From the NCBI GenBank assembly GCA_045223915.1, contig JBGUZU010000034.1, positions 140,121 through 204,120 of the forward strand: 64,000 bases of DNA, given 5' to 3'. Below are positions 26,368 through 35,125 of this stretch, piece after piece. Under the pieces are notes generated by a model, which searched no databases, was not told where the DNA came from, and saw only the letters and a program-made list of their open reading frames with translations. Numbering within the stretch: the stretch's first letter is position 1; the number at the start of each line of letters is the position of its first letter. Both the position numbers and the translations under genes were made by a program. Source of the stretch: Ruminimicrobiellum sp045223915 (GTDB taxonomy: Bacteria > Elusimicrobiota > Endomicrobiia > Endomicrobiales > Endomicrobiaceae).

Positions 26368-27387
26368 ATGAATAAAAACTTTTATGATAAAATTTTCATC
26401 GTACTAAATAAACAACAAGTTTTTTCTTTTGAAGATATACAAAATTTTCAAAAGAAAATAACCGATGAATTTGTAAAAGAAAAATGTGTAGATTATTACG
26501 GATGGTTCAAAAATAATTACAGCAGTTTGGAATATTTTTATAACCTATTGGAAGATGAAAAAGAAAAACAATTGTATTTAAAAATGATTGTTTCAAAACT
26601 TTTGGGTCCCGTATATGCAACGGAACAAGAGAAAGAAAAATATATTCACTCGAGAGATATTTTTGACAGCTTATTGGTAGATAATTCAATAAAACAACTA
26701 AAATCAGTTACAAGAAAATTAAAATTTTATAATTTGTCAAAACTCGGTTACGATATAAAATTATATGGAGCAAGAGCATTGCTCGATAAACTTGTAATCC
26801 ATAACCAATATTCCTATAAAGATTGTAAAATTGAAAAAGGTGATTTTGTTATAGATGCGGGCGGTTGTTGGGGAGACACTTCATTAATATTTTCTTCAAT
26901 AGTTGGTGATGAGGGAAAAATTTTCACATTTGAATTTTTCGATGATAATTTGAATGTACTTAAAGAAAATTTTTCTCATAACAAAAATCTTTCCAAAAAT
27001 ATTATTTTAGCGGAACAACCGCTATACAATAAATCAAACGAAATTCTTTACTTAAACCATGCTTGTGCCGATATTACGACATTAACGGAAACAAAAAATA
27101 ATTTGCAGCAATATAAAACAATATCGATTGACGATTATATTGAAAACAACAAAATAGAAAAAATAGATTTTATTAAAATGGATATAGAAGGTTGTGAACT
27201 AAAAGCTTTGCATGGTGCAACAAACACATTAAAAAAATATAAACCGAAACTTGCAATAGCTGCTTACCATAAATACGAAGATTATTACGAAATACCGAAA
27301 TTCTTAAATGAATTAAATGTAGGATATAAATTTTATTTTGCAAACTATACTTTAGGTTTTACGGATACTGTTATATATGTTAAATAA
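26368..27387 (+). CDS. FkbM-family SAM-dependent methyltransferase
   Basis: The 339-residue protein has an N-terminal helical region (about 1-140) followed by an FkbM-type methyltransferase domain. The SAM-binding motif I is VIDAGGCWGDTSLIF, then FEFFDDNLNVLKENF, and motif IV-V IDFIKMDIEGCELKALHGA. FkbM proteins O-methylate sugars or polyketides and are frequent in surface-polysaccharide loci. The N-terminal extension resembles that of sugar methyltransferases beside LPS genes. There is no Shine-Dalgarno; TATAAA at 26354-26359 suggests transcription begins at or just before the ATG. It is divergent from rfbG. Confidence 0.82.
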   Translation: MNKNFYDKIFIVLNKQQVFSFEDIQNFQKKITDEFVKEKCVDYYGWFKNNYSSLEYFYNLLEDEKEKQLYLKMIVSKLLGPVYATEQEKEKYIHSRDIFDSLLVDNSIKQLKSVTRKLKFYNLSKLGYDIKLYGARALLDKLVIHNQYSYKDCKIEKGDFVIDAGGCWGDTSLIFSSIVGDEGKIFTFEFFDDNLNVLKENFSHNKNLSKNIILAEQPLYNKSNEILYLNHACADITTLTETKNNLQQYKTISIDDYIENNKIEKIDFIKMDIEGCELKALHGATNTLKKYKPKLAIAAYHKYEDYYEIPKFLNELNVGYKFYFANYTLGFTDTVIYVK

Positions 27388-27393
27388 ATTTGC

Positions 27394-27399
27394 TATAAT
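27394..27399 (+). promoter_or_regulatory. -10 box of the HD-tgt-yajC-HD-secDF operon
   Basis: A perfect TATAAT ends six bases before the ATG at 27406, so a start of transcription at the initiation codon is predicted. The -35 region is poor (TTATAT at 27371-27376). Confidence 0.45.
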
Positions 27400-27405
27400 A
27401 TAAAA

Positions 27406-28080
27406 ATGTTATTGAATTTTGAAGATATTAGAAAAAACGAAGAACTTTTAACATACTTGAAATATGCCGATAGTTATTTTGAGAGTATCGGATATAAAGA
27501 GCATGGCTTACCTCATGCTATGTTTACGGCTGAAAGAGCAGCGGATGTTTTAAGACAGCTCGGACATACTGTAAGAATACAAGAACTTGCAAAGATTGCG
27601 GGTTTTTTGCACGATATAGGTAACATTGTAGGAAGAACCGATCATGCACAAAGCGGTTCTGTTATAGCAATGCATATTTTAAGCAAAATGGATATTTCAG
27701 AAGAAAGATATAATAGTGATATTTTTGAAATTTTCGGTGCTATAGGTAGTCATGAAGATAAAAATATGACACCTCCAACCGAAATAGCGGCAGCTGTTGT
27801 TTTAGGTGATAAAACAGATGTAAGATGTCAAAGGTTAAGAAATGAAAAAGAAATATTTAAAGATGTTCATTCCAAAGTTATAGCCGCTTGTAATAATACC
27901 AAATTGGAAGTAAACAAAGAGAAGAAAGAAATTTCATTAAGTTTGGATATTGATACAAATATCTGCTCTATAATGGAATATTTTGAAATTTTCACACAAA
28001 GAACTATATATTGCAGCAAAGCTTGTAGTGTTTTAAATTGTGATTTTTCTTTATATATCAACGGGGATAGGTTCTTATAA
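27406..28080 (+). CDS. HD-domain phosphohydrolase, copy 1
   Basis: The 224-residue protein is an HD hydrolase. It has HGLPHAMFTAERAADVLRQLG, GFLHDIGNIVGR with the metal-binding His-Asp, DHAQSG, GSHED, and a final DKTDV where the last Asp completes the metal site. The C-terminal ~60 residues form a beta-rich cap ending near YFEIFTQR. Such proteins hydrolyse phosphate bonds in nucleotides or cyclic dinucleotides; the substrate here is unknown. It is a paralogue of the gene at 29624. Its stop overlaps the tgt start (TAATG), so translation is coupled. No Shine-Dalgarno is seen. Confidence 0.82.
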   Translation: MLLNFEDIRKNEELLTYLKYADSYFESIGYKEHGLPHAMFTAERAADVLRQLGHTVRIQELAKIAGFLHDIGNIVGRTDHAQSGSVIAMHILSKMDISEERYNSDIFEIFGAIGSHEDKNMTPPTEIAAAVVLGDKTDVRCQRLRNEKEIFKDVHSKVIAACNNTKLEVNKEKKEISLSLDIDTNICSIMEYFEIFTQRTIYCSKACSVLNCDFSLYINGDRFL

Positions 28081-29222
28081 TGCAATGCGGTTCATTTCAG
28101 TTGTTAAAAAAATCAAGCCAATGCAGTGCAAGACTCGGTAAATTATACACGACAAGAGGTATAATAGATACGCCTGTTTTTATGCCGGTAGGTACTCAAG
28201 GTTCCGTAAAATCTGTTTCCACAGAACAATTAATAGAATCAAAAGCACAAATAATACTTGCAAATTCTTATCACATATATTTAAGACCAGGGCTTGAAAT
28301 AATAAAAAAAGCAGGCGGGATACAAAAATTTAATTCTTGGAACAGACCTATGCTTACGGATTCCGGTGGGTTCCAAATTTTTTCTCTTAATGATTTCAGA
28401 AAAATAAAAGAAGAAGGTGCGGAATTTAAATCTCATATAGACGGTTCAAAACATTTTATATCACCGGAAATATCAATGCAGATACAAAAAACTATTGGAG
28501 CTGATATTATAATGTGTTTTGATGAATGTACTCCGTATCCTTCAACTTATGAGTATGCAAAAAATTCCATGCTTATGAGTTTGAATTGGGCAAAAAGATG
28601 TAAAACGGAATTTTACAAAGATGATGCATGTAATACACAGGCATTATTCGGTATTGTTCAAGGTTCTGTTTATAAAGATTTAAGAAAAGAAAGTGCTTTA
28701 AGAATGCAGGATATAGATTTTGTCGGATATGCTATAGGCGGAGTGTCGGTAGGAGAATCGAAAGAAGAAATGTTGGATGTTATAGAAAATACGGTTCCAT
28801 TCTTACCGGAAAACAAGGCAAGATATCTTATGGGAGTAGGAATGCCGGAAGATATTTGGGACGGAATTGAAAGAGGAATAGATATGTTTGATTGTGTAAT
28901 TCCTACAAGAAACGGAAGAAACGGGCAGGCATTTACAACTTACGGTAAAATAAATATAAAAAACGGTGAATATAAAGATAAATTCGAACCGTTGGATCCT
29001 GAATGCGATTGTCAAACTTGTAAAGGATACACTAAGGCATATTTAAACCATTTGTTTCGTTCGCAAGAGATATTAGCACTTACTTTGTTGTCTTTACATA
29101 ATATTAATTTTATGTTAAAATTAACGGATAAAATTAGAAAAGCTTTGGTAGAAGATACTTTTTTGGAAACTAAACAAGAATTCTTCAGAAAATATTATTC
29201 AAATAAAAAATCCAACAGCTGA
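28080..29222 (+). CDS. tgt: tRNA-guanine transglycosylase (queuine/preQ1)
   Basis: The 380-residue enzyme exchanges G34 for preQ1 (later queuosine) in Asp, Asn, His and Tyr tRNAs. Visible motifs are TPVFMPVGTQGSVKS, the catalytic DSGGFQIFSL, IVQGSVYKDLR, GGVSVGESKEEM, the second Asp in FDCVIPTRNGRNGQAFT, and the zinc site CDCQTCKGYTKAYLNHLF (three Cys and a His). Length is standard. It is followed closely by yajC, secD and secF, a classical tgt-yajC-secDF arrangement here interrupted by an HD gene. Confidence 0.96.
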   Translation: MQCGSFQLLKKSSQCSARLGKLYTTRGIIDTPVFMPVGTQGSVKSVSTEQLIESKAQIILANSYHIYLRPGLEIIKKAGGIQKFNSWNRPMLTDSGGFQIFSLNDFRKIKEEGAEFKSHIDGSKHFISPEISMQIQKTIGADIIMCFDECTPYPSTYEYAKNSMLMSLNWAKRCKTEFYKDDACNTQALFGIVQGSVYKDLRKESALRMQDIDFVGYAIGGVSVGESKEEMLDVIENTVPFLPENKARYLMGVGMPEDIWDGIERGIDMFDCVIPTRNGRNGQAFTTYGKINIKNGEYKDKFEPLDPECDCQTCKGYTKAYLNHLFRSQEILALTLLSLHNINFMLKLTDKIRKALVEDTFLETKQEFFRKYYSNKKSNS

Positions 29223-29239
29223 AATATGGAGTTAGAAAG

Positions 29240-29623
29240 ATGTTAAAATTTAATGTTTTGGTGTTAGTGAGTTTATTTTTATCTCAAAATATATATGCAG
29301 ACGGTACGACGGCACCTGCAGCATCACCCGCCGGAGCTTTCGGTGGTTTAATGCCGTTATTAATAATATTTGTTTTTTTCTACTTATTTTTAATAAGACC
29401 GCAACAAAAGCAGAGAAAAGAACTAGAAAGACAAATAAATGCTATAAAAAAAGATGATACAATACTTACTTCCGGTGGAATATACGCAAGAGTTATTGCT
29501 GTAAAAGAACAAGATGTTGAAGCTGAGATTTCACATAATGTCAGAGTAAAAATTGCTAAATCGGCTATTGTAAGTGTTATAGATAATAATAAACCTGTTA
29601 CTCCGGAAATAATTAAAAAGTAG
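29240..29623 (+). CDS. yajC: YajC, Sec translocon accessory protein
   Basis: The 127-residue protein begins with a hydrophobic segment resembling a signal peptide (MLKFNVLVLVSLFLSQNIYA), then Ala/Pro-rich residues, and a transmembrane helix with LLIIFVFFYLFLIRPQQKQRKE. The cytoplasmic domain has LTSGGIYARVIAVKE. The RPQQKQRKE motif after the helix is diagnostic. YajC binds SecDF and supports export. An upstream signal-like segment is less common in the family, whose members usually have one helix. The stop is directly followed by the start of the second HD gene. Confidence 0.93.
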   Translation: MLKFNVLVLVSLFLSQNIYADGTTAPAASPAGAFGGLMPLLIIFVFFYLFLIRPQQKQRKELERQINAIKKDDTILTSGGIYARVIAVKEQDVEAEISHNVRVKIAKSAIVSVIDNNKPVTPEIIKK

Positions 29624-30310
29624 ATGAATACAACAGAACTTAAATTTTCAACTGTAATGCTTGAAGATGTTAAAGCCAATGAAATGGTAAATAGTTTTAT
29701 TCAGGCTGCGAATGATTATTTAGGAGCAATAGGGTATACGGAACACGGATACAGACATGTAAGTTTGGTATCTTCTGTTGCCGAAAGTATTTTAGTTTCT
29801 TTGGGATATCCGAAAAGATTACAGGAACTTGCTGCAATAGCAGGGTATGTTCATGATATAGGTAATGTTATTAACAGACAAGATCATGGTCAGTCGGCAG
29901 CACTTATATCCATGAGTATACTAAGGTATATGGGCTTTACTCCGGATGAGGTTTCGTTGATAGTTTCCGCGGTAGGAAATCACGAAGAAGAAATAGGGGA
30001 TCCCGTAAATCCCGTTGCTGCGGCATTAATACTTGCGGATAAGTCTGATGTGCATAAAACAAGAGTAAGAAATATGAATATTATTTCTACGGATATACAC
30101 GACAGAGTAAATTTTGCCGTTGACAGATCTTTTTTGAAAGTAAATAAAGAAACAAGAATAATATCTTTGAATTTGAATATTGATACAAAAGTTGCTCAAG
30201 TAATTGAGTACTTTGAAATATTTATGTCCAGAATGGACATGTGCAGAAGAGCAGCAAAATTTTTAGATTGTAAGTTTGAATTAATAATAAATGAGAGGAA
30301 ATTACTTTAA
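29624..30310 (+). CDS. HD-domain phosphohydrolase, copy 2
   Basis: A 228-residue paralogue of the protein at 27406, with the same order of motifs: HGYRHVSLVSSVAESIL, GYVHDIGNVINRQDHGQSA, VGNHEEE, ADKSDVHKTRVRN, and a C-terminal YFEIFMSR tail. It begins directly after the yajC stop, and its own stop overlaps the secD start (TAATG). The position inside the yajC-secD junction suggests long-standing co-expression with the Sec genes. The phosphate substrate is unknown. The two copies differ in most surface residues, so they are not a recent duplication. Confidence 0.83.
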   Translation: MNTTELKFSTVMLEDVKANEMVNSFIQAANDYLGAIGYTEHGYRHVSLVSSVAESILVSLGYPKRLQELAAIAGYVHDIGNVINRQDHGQSAALISMSILRYMGFTPDEVSLIVSAVGNHEEEIGDPVNPVAAALILADKSDVHKTRVRNMNIISTDIHDRVNFAVDRSFLKVNKETRIISLNLNIDTKVAQVIEYFEIFMSRMDMCRRAAKFLDCKFELIINERKLL

Positions 30311-31734
30311 TGAACAAACTTGGATTCAGAACAGTAGTTACAGCGTTGTTAATCATTCTTTCGGGGTATTTTTTGTTTCCTACCTTTGAATGGTATAGAA
30401 TGAGTGACGATGAAAAAGCAAAAGCAGAAAAATCAAAAGATCCGATTATCAGTAAGACATTGAATTTAGGTCTTGATTTAAGAGGCGGCACACATCTTTT
30501 ATTAGAAGTTGATGCTTCTAAATTAGATGAGACGGTTAGCGTAAAAGATGCAGTTGACAGAGCAGTAGAAGTTATAAGAAACAGAATAGATCAGTTCGGT
30601 GTTGCAGAACCTTTGATTGCAAAACAAGGTGACAGATGGATAGTGGTTCAGCTCCCGGGTATAAAAGATCCTGCCAGAGCAAAAGAACTTATCGGAAAAA
30701 CAGCATTGTTGGAATTTTGCTTGGTTAGTACCGATAATGATGCATTAAACAAAATTCAAGATAAAATGAGAGAAAAAGATTTATCTAAAGCGGAAGAAGC
30801 TTTAAACGATGAAGAAATAAAAGCTTTAATCCCTGAAGGATATTTCATTGCAGACAGTAAAGAAGACAGCAGAGTATATTTATTGAAAGAAGCTTCTCTC
30901 ACCGGTGCATACCTTGTAAATGCAAAAGTTGAACTTGCTACCGGAGGATTCGGTTATCCTCATGTATCATTGGAATTTAATAAAGACGGCGGAAAAATAT
31001 TTGCAGATGTTACAGGTGCAAATATAGATAGAAATTTAGCAATTGTTCTTGATGGTATAGTTCAGTCTGCTCCCGTTATCAGATCGAGAATTCCTGACGG
31101 AAGAGCAATAATTGAAGGAAACTTCAATGCAGATGATGCAAAATTGTTGGCTACCGTTTTAAGAGCCGGTGCTTTGCCTGCTCCGGTTAGAATAATAGAA
31201 GAAAGAACTGTAGGACCAAGCCTTGGTGATGACTCAATTAAAAAAGGTTTTACATCAGCACTGATAGGTGTTGGTATTGTTTTGTTGTTTATGCTTATAT
31301 ATTATGGTTTCTCCGGATTAATTGCAGATATCGCATTGTGCTTGAATTTCTTTATACTTATGGGAATAATGTCTTATTTCCAATTCACATTAACATTGCC
31401 CGGTATCGCAGGTATTGCATTAACACTTGCAATGGCGGTCGATGCAAATGTTCTTATATTGGAAAGAATAAGAGAGGAACTGAATATCGGTAAGACGGCA
31501 CGAGTTGCTGTTGATGCTGGTTACGATAAAGCTTTTGTTACTATTTTTGATTCAAACGTAACTACATTAATAGCTGCAGTATTTTTGTTTCAATTCGGAA
31601 CGGGACCTATAAAAGGTTTTGCCGTTACATTAACAATAGGTTTGTGCATCAGTATGTTTACGGCTATTGTTGTTACGAAATTAATATACGATTTCTTGTT
31701 TAAAGAAAGTTTTATAAATAAAATAAAATTATAA
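30310..31734 (+). CDS. secD: SecD, protein-export membrane protein
   Basis: A 474-residue SecD subunit, of six-helix topology. TM1 is at about residues 8-26, the periplasmic P1 domain carries LGLDLRGGTHLLLEVD and RNRIDQFGVAEP, and the C-terminal membrane half has TVGPSLGDDSIKKG, LTLPGIAGIALTLAMAVDANVLI (with the conserved Asp of the proton path) and ERIREE. SecDF uses the proton gradient to pull proteins through SecYEG. The next gene is secF, 16 bases downstream. Confidence 0.96.
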   Translation: MNKLGFRTVVTALLIILSGYFLFPTFEWYRMSDDEKAKAEKSKDPIISKTLNLGLDLRGGTHLLLEVDASKLDETVSVKDAVDRAVEVIRNRIDQFGVAEPLIAKQGDRWIVVQLPGIKDPARAKELIGKTALLEFCLVSTDNDALNKIQDKMREKDLSKAEEALNDEEIKALIPEGYFIADSKEDSRVYLLKEASLTGAYLVNAKVELATGGFGYPHVSLEFNKDGGKIFADVTGANIDRNLAIVLDGIVQSAPVIRSRIPDGRAIIEGNFNADDAKLLATVLRAGALPAPVRIIEERTVGPSLGDDSIKKGFTSALIGVGIVLLFMLIYYGFSGLIADIALCLNFFILMGIMSYFQFTLTLPGIAGIALTLAMAVDANVLILERIREELNIGKTARVAVDAGYDKAFVTIFDSNVTTLIAAVFLFQFGTGPIKGFAVTLTIGLCISMFTAIVVTKLIYDFLFKESFINKIKL

Positions 31735-31750
31735 TAATTGGAGGCATACT

Positions 31751-32668
31751 GTGCAATTTTTTAAGACACCTAAGATAGATTTTATAGGTAAAAGATATTT
31801 AGCATTTACAATATCGATAATATTGATAATTGTTGGTATTTGTGCCATAGCAATTAAAGGACCTAACTATGGTATAGATTTCAGTGGTGGTATTTTAATG
31901 CAATTTTCATTTGATAAAGAAATTCAAATGGATGTTATAAGACAAGGCTTATCTTCACAGGAAGGTTTAAATTTTGAATTGCAGTCAACAGGAAAAAACG
32001 GAATAATAATAAGAGTTAAGAAAACAGAACAATCTCAAGATGAAATGGCAAAGAATATATTGTCTGTATTGCAATCTAAATATTCCGATTCTCAAATAAC
32101 AACGGACAGAGTAGAATATGTAGGTCCTGCAGTCGGTAAACATTTAACTAAACAAGCAATGTATGCTTTCAGTTTTGTGTTTATAGGTATTATTGTTTAT
32201 GTTGCTTTCAGATTTAAATCCGCATTGTGGGGTGTTGTCGGAGTTCTTGCTTTGATTCACGATGCATTCATTACATTCGGTTTGATGGTTTTAATGGATA
32301 AGCAAATAGATTTAACGTTGGTTGCAGCACTTTTAACTATTGTCGGTTATTCTATTAACAACACAATTGTTTTGTTTGATAGAATAAGGGAAAACTTAAG
32401 ACTTATAGCAAAAGAAACATTTGCAACCACAATAAACATAAGTATCAATGGTGTTTTAGGCAGAAGTGTTATTACATCATTGACCGTTGCTTTTGTTTCT
32501 TTGATTATATTGTTCTTAGGTGGGGAAGTTATAAGCGATTTCGGTTTGGCATTGTTTTTAGGTAATATTATAGGTTTCTTCTCCAGTGTATTTGTATGTG
32601 CACCTTTAACATATGAATGGGAAAAGAGAAAAAGAGACAGATTTAAAAAGAATATGGGAAAAAAATAA
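31751..32668 (+). CDS. secF: SecF, protein-export membrane protein
   Basis: The 305-residue partner of SecD. TM1 at about residues 16-38, a periplasmic segment with GIDFSGG, and a C-terminal membrane domain with YVGPAVGKHLTKQAM, LIHDAFITFG, LLTIVGYSINNTIVLFDRIREN and SVITSLTV. Start is GTG behind a GGAGG site. It ends the operon at a long-loop terminator. Confidence 0.95.
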   Translation: MQFFKTPKIDFIGKRYLAFTISIILIIVGICAIAIKGPNYGIDFSGGILMQFSFDKEIQMDVIRQGLSSQEGLNFELQSTGKNGIIIRVKKTEQSQDEMAKNILSVLQSKYSDSQITTDRVEYVGPAVGKHLTKQAMYAFSFVFIGIIVYVAFRFKSALWGVVGVLALIHDAFITFGLMVLMDKQIDLTLVAALLTIVGYSINNTIVLFDRIRENLRLIAKETFATTINISINGVLGRSVITSLTVAFVSLIILFLGGEVISDFGLALFLGNIIGFFSSVFVCAPLTYEWEKRKRDRFKKNMGKK

Positions 32669-32694
32669 GTTTTGATATACACTTTGAAATAATA

Positions 32695-32760
32695 TTAGCT
32701 GAGAGGTTTTAGGTTAAAAATACTCAATATAATACCGAAAATTTCTCAGCTAAAATTTTT
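32695..32760 (+). terminator. Probable terminator after secF
   Basis: Stem 32695-32710 pairs with 32738-32753 (16 pairs including two G-U), a loop of about 27 bases, then AATTTTT. The large loop makes it less certain than the other terminators in the window. Confidence 0.6.
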
Positions 32761-32786
32761 ATAGAATTAAAATAAGGTTTTTCATC

Positions 32787-33362
32787 ATGAGAAAGATAAA
32801 AAATTTTAAAATCAGTATAAGAACAAGAGAAATATCAAGAATTATAAGAAAACTACTTAATATGGAAGAACTACCGATAGAAGTTGAAGAAGCTGTTCAA
32901 AAATCTTGTTTTGTTTGTGAAAAAGTCATAAAACCGGCAGTGGTTTACGATACGTTTTCCAAGGAAACAATGGTTTTTCCGATTGAGTTTGAAGCTCCGG
33001 AAAAATGGATAGCCGTAAGTCCTTATATTTTGACTATAGGCAATGTGTTGCAGGAAGAATATAATAAAAATAAAGAGCTCTTTGGAGAGTATGGTGTTCA
33101 AATTGTATCAGCAATTTCGGCAGACGCTTTAGATCAGTCGCGAAACTTTGTTCAAAAATTGTTGGCATCGGAAGCAAGTGATGAAAATTGTGAATTGTCC
33201 AGGAATATTGAACTTCCTAAACAATATAATCAAGAAATTGTAAATTTTCTTCCGGTAGATAAAATAAATTTGTCTTTAGATGATGACGGAAACTTTGTTC
33301 CGACAAATTCTATGTCAGGTTTATATTATTGGATTCCTCTAAAAAAGAAAGGCAGAAAATAA
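32787..33362 (+). CDS. Orphan protein resembling MetH reactivation domain
   Basis: A 191-residue cytosolic protein with no close family name that I can assert. The central part, LTIGNVLQEEYNKNKELFGEY followed by a helix with SAISADALDQSRNFVQKLLASEA, and the C-terminal PTNSMSGLYYWIP, resemble the order of motifs in the SAM-binding activation domain of B12-dependent methionine synthase (helix with ...AVExxAExxH, then P-x-K-S-V-S-G). No Cys-rich or cobalamin-binding module is present. If the match holds, it could reactivate a split MetH or serve another corrinoid protein. It precedes an ABC exporter gene by only seven bases. Confidence 0.5.
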   Translation: MRKIKNFKISIRTREISRIIRKLLNMEELPIEVEEAVQKSCFVCEKVIKPAVVYDTFSKETMVFPIEFEAPEKWIAVSPYILTIGNVLQEEYNKNKELFGEYGVQIVSAISADALDQSRNFVQKLLASEASDENCELSRNIELPKQYNQEIVNFLPVDKINLSLDDDGNFVPTNSMSGLYYWIPLKKKGRK

Positions 33363-33369
33363 AATTATT

Positions 33370-35103
33370 ATGAAATCTATAAAAGAAATAATAATAAAAT
33401 TAAAAACGATTTATAACAAAAAACAACAGATAAAATTTGCTTTTTTATTTGCGTTGATAGCAGTTTCCGGTTTTTTGGAACTTATAGGAATATCGTTGAT
33501 TTTACCATTCATAAATATTGTTATTAATCCTGAAATAATAATGACTAATAAATATCTGTTTTTTGTTTATAATTTGTTTCATATAAGCAATACTACAAAT
33601 TTTTTGATTTTTTTAGCATTTGTTTTAATTGCGGTATATATATTAAAAAATCTATATATGTTGATTGTTTATTATTTCCAATATAAAATATTATATAATG
33701 CTCAAAAAGATATTTCTTTACAACTAATAAAATTCTATATAAATCAACCGTATTCTTATCATTTGAATATAAATACTTCTGAAATGGTTAGGATAGTTAC
33801 ACAGGACACAACTCGATGCTCTGATTTTTTAACAAATACATTCTTTTTATTATCTGAATTTATTGTTTTATTGTTGGTTACAAGTTTTCTTTTTTATATT
33901 AATAAAATAGTTACAATAGTTTTAGTTATTTTATTTGTTTTTATATTTTTTGGAATATTTAAAGTTTTAAAACCAAGATTAAAAGTTTTTGCAAAAAATA
34001 ATCAAAAATATCATAGCGGAATGATTAAATGGATACAACAATCTTTGGGAGCAATTAAAGATATAAAGATTTTGCAAAAAGAGCAATTTTTTATAAATAA
34101 ATATTATGATAGTTCCGTTCAATATGCATCTGCGCAAAAGCACTACCGTTTTTTAGAACAGTTTCCCAGATTATTGATAGAGTCTTTTGTTGTATCGGTT
34201 ATTCTTTTCGTTATAATATGTTTGTTGTATAGGGGAATAGATGCGTCTACAATAATAATTCAAATGGCTGTTTTTGCTATGGCGGCATTTAGATTAATGC
34301 CTTCAATGAATAGAATGCAGGTTGCAGTAAATGCTTTAATGTATTTTATGCCATCAATAAATGTTGTTTACAGAGATTTGAAAAATACGAGAGTTGTTGG
34401 GTATTTAAAGCAAGATGAAAATAAAAAAATAAATATTGAAAAAGGTATTTGTATTAACAATATATCCTATAAATATCCTAACACCGAAAAGTATATTTTT
34501 AAAGATATTTCTTTTAATATACAAAAAGGAAGGTCTGTAGGATTTGAAGGCCCGACGGGTGCAGGGAAAACAACGATAGTGGATGTTATTTTAGGTTTAC
34601 TTAATCCTACAGATGGTTCAATAACAGTAGATAATGTTAATGTTCATAAAAATAAAAGCAACTGGTTTTCAAAAATAGGATATGTTCCGCAGTTTATATA
34701 TCTTACGGATGATACAATAAAAAATAATATATTGTTTTATGACGATGAAAACGTTGATAATGATAAGTTAAATACTGTTATAGAACAAGCTCAATTGAAA
34801 GAGTTTATAGATTCTTTACCGAATGGCTTGGATACAATTGTCGGTGAAAGAGGAATAAGATTGTCGGGTGGACAAAGACAAAGAATAGGTATAGCAAGAG
34901 CTTTATATAAAAAACCGGAAATTTTAGTGTTGGATGAAGCAACATCAGCATTGGATAATGATACTGAAAAAGCGGTTATGCAAGCAATAGAACATTTATA
35001 TGGAAAAATTACAATGTTGGTTATAGCACACAGACTTACGACTATAGAAAAATGTGACGAAATTTACAAGATAGATAAAGGAACATTAATTAAAGTTAAA
35101 TGA
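33370..35103 (+). CDS. ABC exporter, fused permease/ATPase (MsbA/PglK-like)
   Basis: A 577-residue half-transporter. A six-helix transmembrane domain (about 20-320) is followed by a nucleotide-binding domain with Walker A GPTGAGKTT at about residue 396, Q-loop GYVPQFIYL, signature LSGGQRQRIGIARAL, Walker B ILVLDEATSALD, and the switch His in IAHRLTTIEK. Its place beside sugar genes suggests flipping of a lipid-linked glycan or lipid A, as PglK or MsbA do; the substrate is not determined by sequence alone. The ATG lies 7 bases after the preceding gene. Confidence 0.88.
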   Translation: MKSIKEIIIKLKTIYNKKQQIKFAFLFALIAVSGFLELIGISLILPFINIVINPEIIMTNKYLFFVYNLFHISNTTNFLIFLAFVLIAVYILKNLYMLIVYYFQYKILYNAQKDISLQLIKFYINQPYSYHLNINTSEMVRIVTQDTTRCSDFLTNTFFLLSEFIVLLLVTSFLFYINKIVTIVLVILFVFIFFGIFKVLKPRLKVFAKNNQKYHSGMIKWIQQSLGAIKDIKILQKEQFFINKYYDSSVQYASAQKHYRFLEQFPRLLIESFVVSVILFVIICLLYRGIDASTIIIQMAVFAMAAFRLMPSMNRMQVAVNALMYFMPSINVVYRDLKNTRVVGYLKQDENKKINIEKGICINNISYKYPNTEKYIFKDISFNIQKGRSVGFEGPTGAGKTTIVDVILGLLNPTDGSITVDNVNVHKNKSNWFSKIGYVPQFIYLTDDTIKNNILFYDDENVDNDKLNTVIEQAQLKEFIDSLPNGLDTIVGERGIRLSGGQRQRIGIARALYKKPEILVLDEATSALDNDTEKAVMQAIEHLYGKITMLVIAHRLTTIEKCDEIYKIDKGTLIKVK

Positions 35104-35125
35104 TTTTATTATAAGAAATAATAAA

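Noticed and set aside
19819..27387. Prophage or genomic island with integrase
   Set aside because: The region is more AT-rich and follows tRNA genes, but no integrase, att duplication of the tRNA 3' end or phage gene was found.
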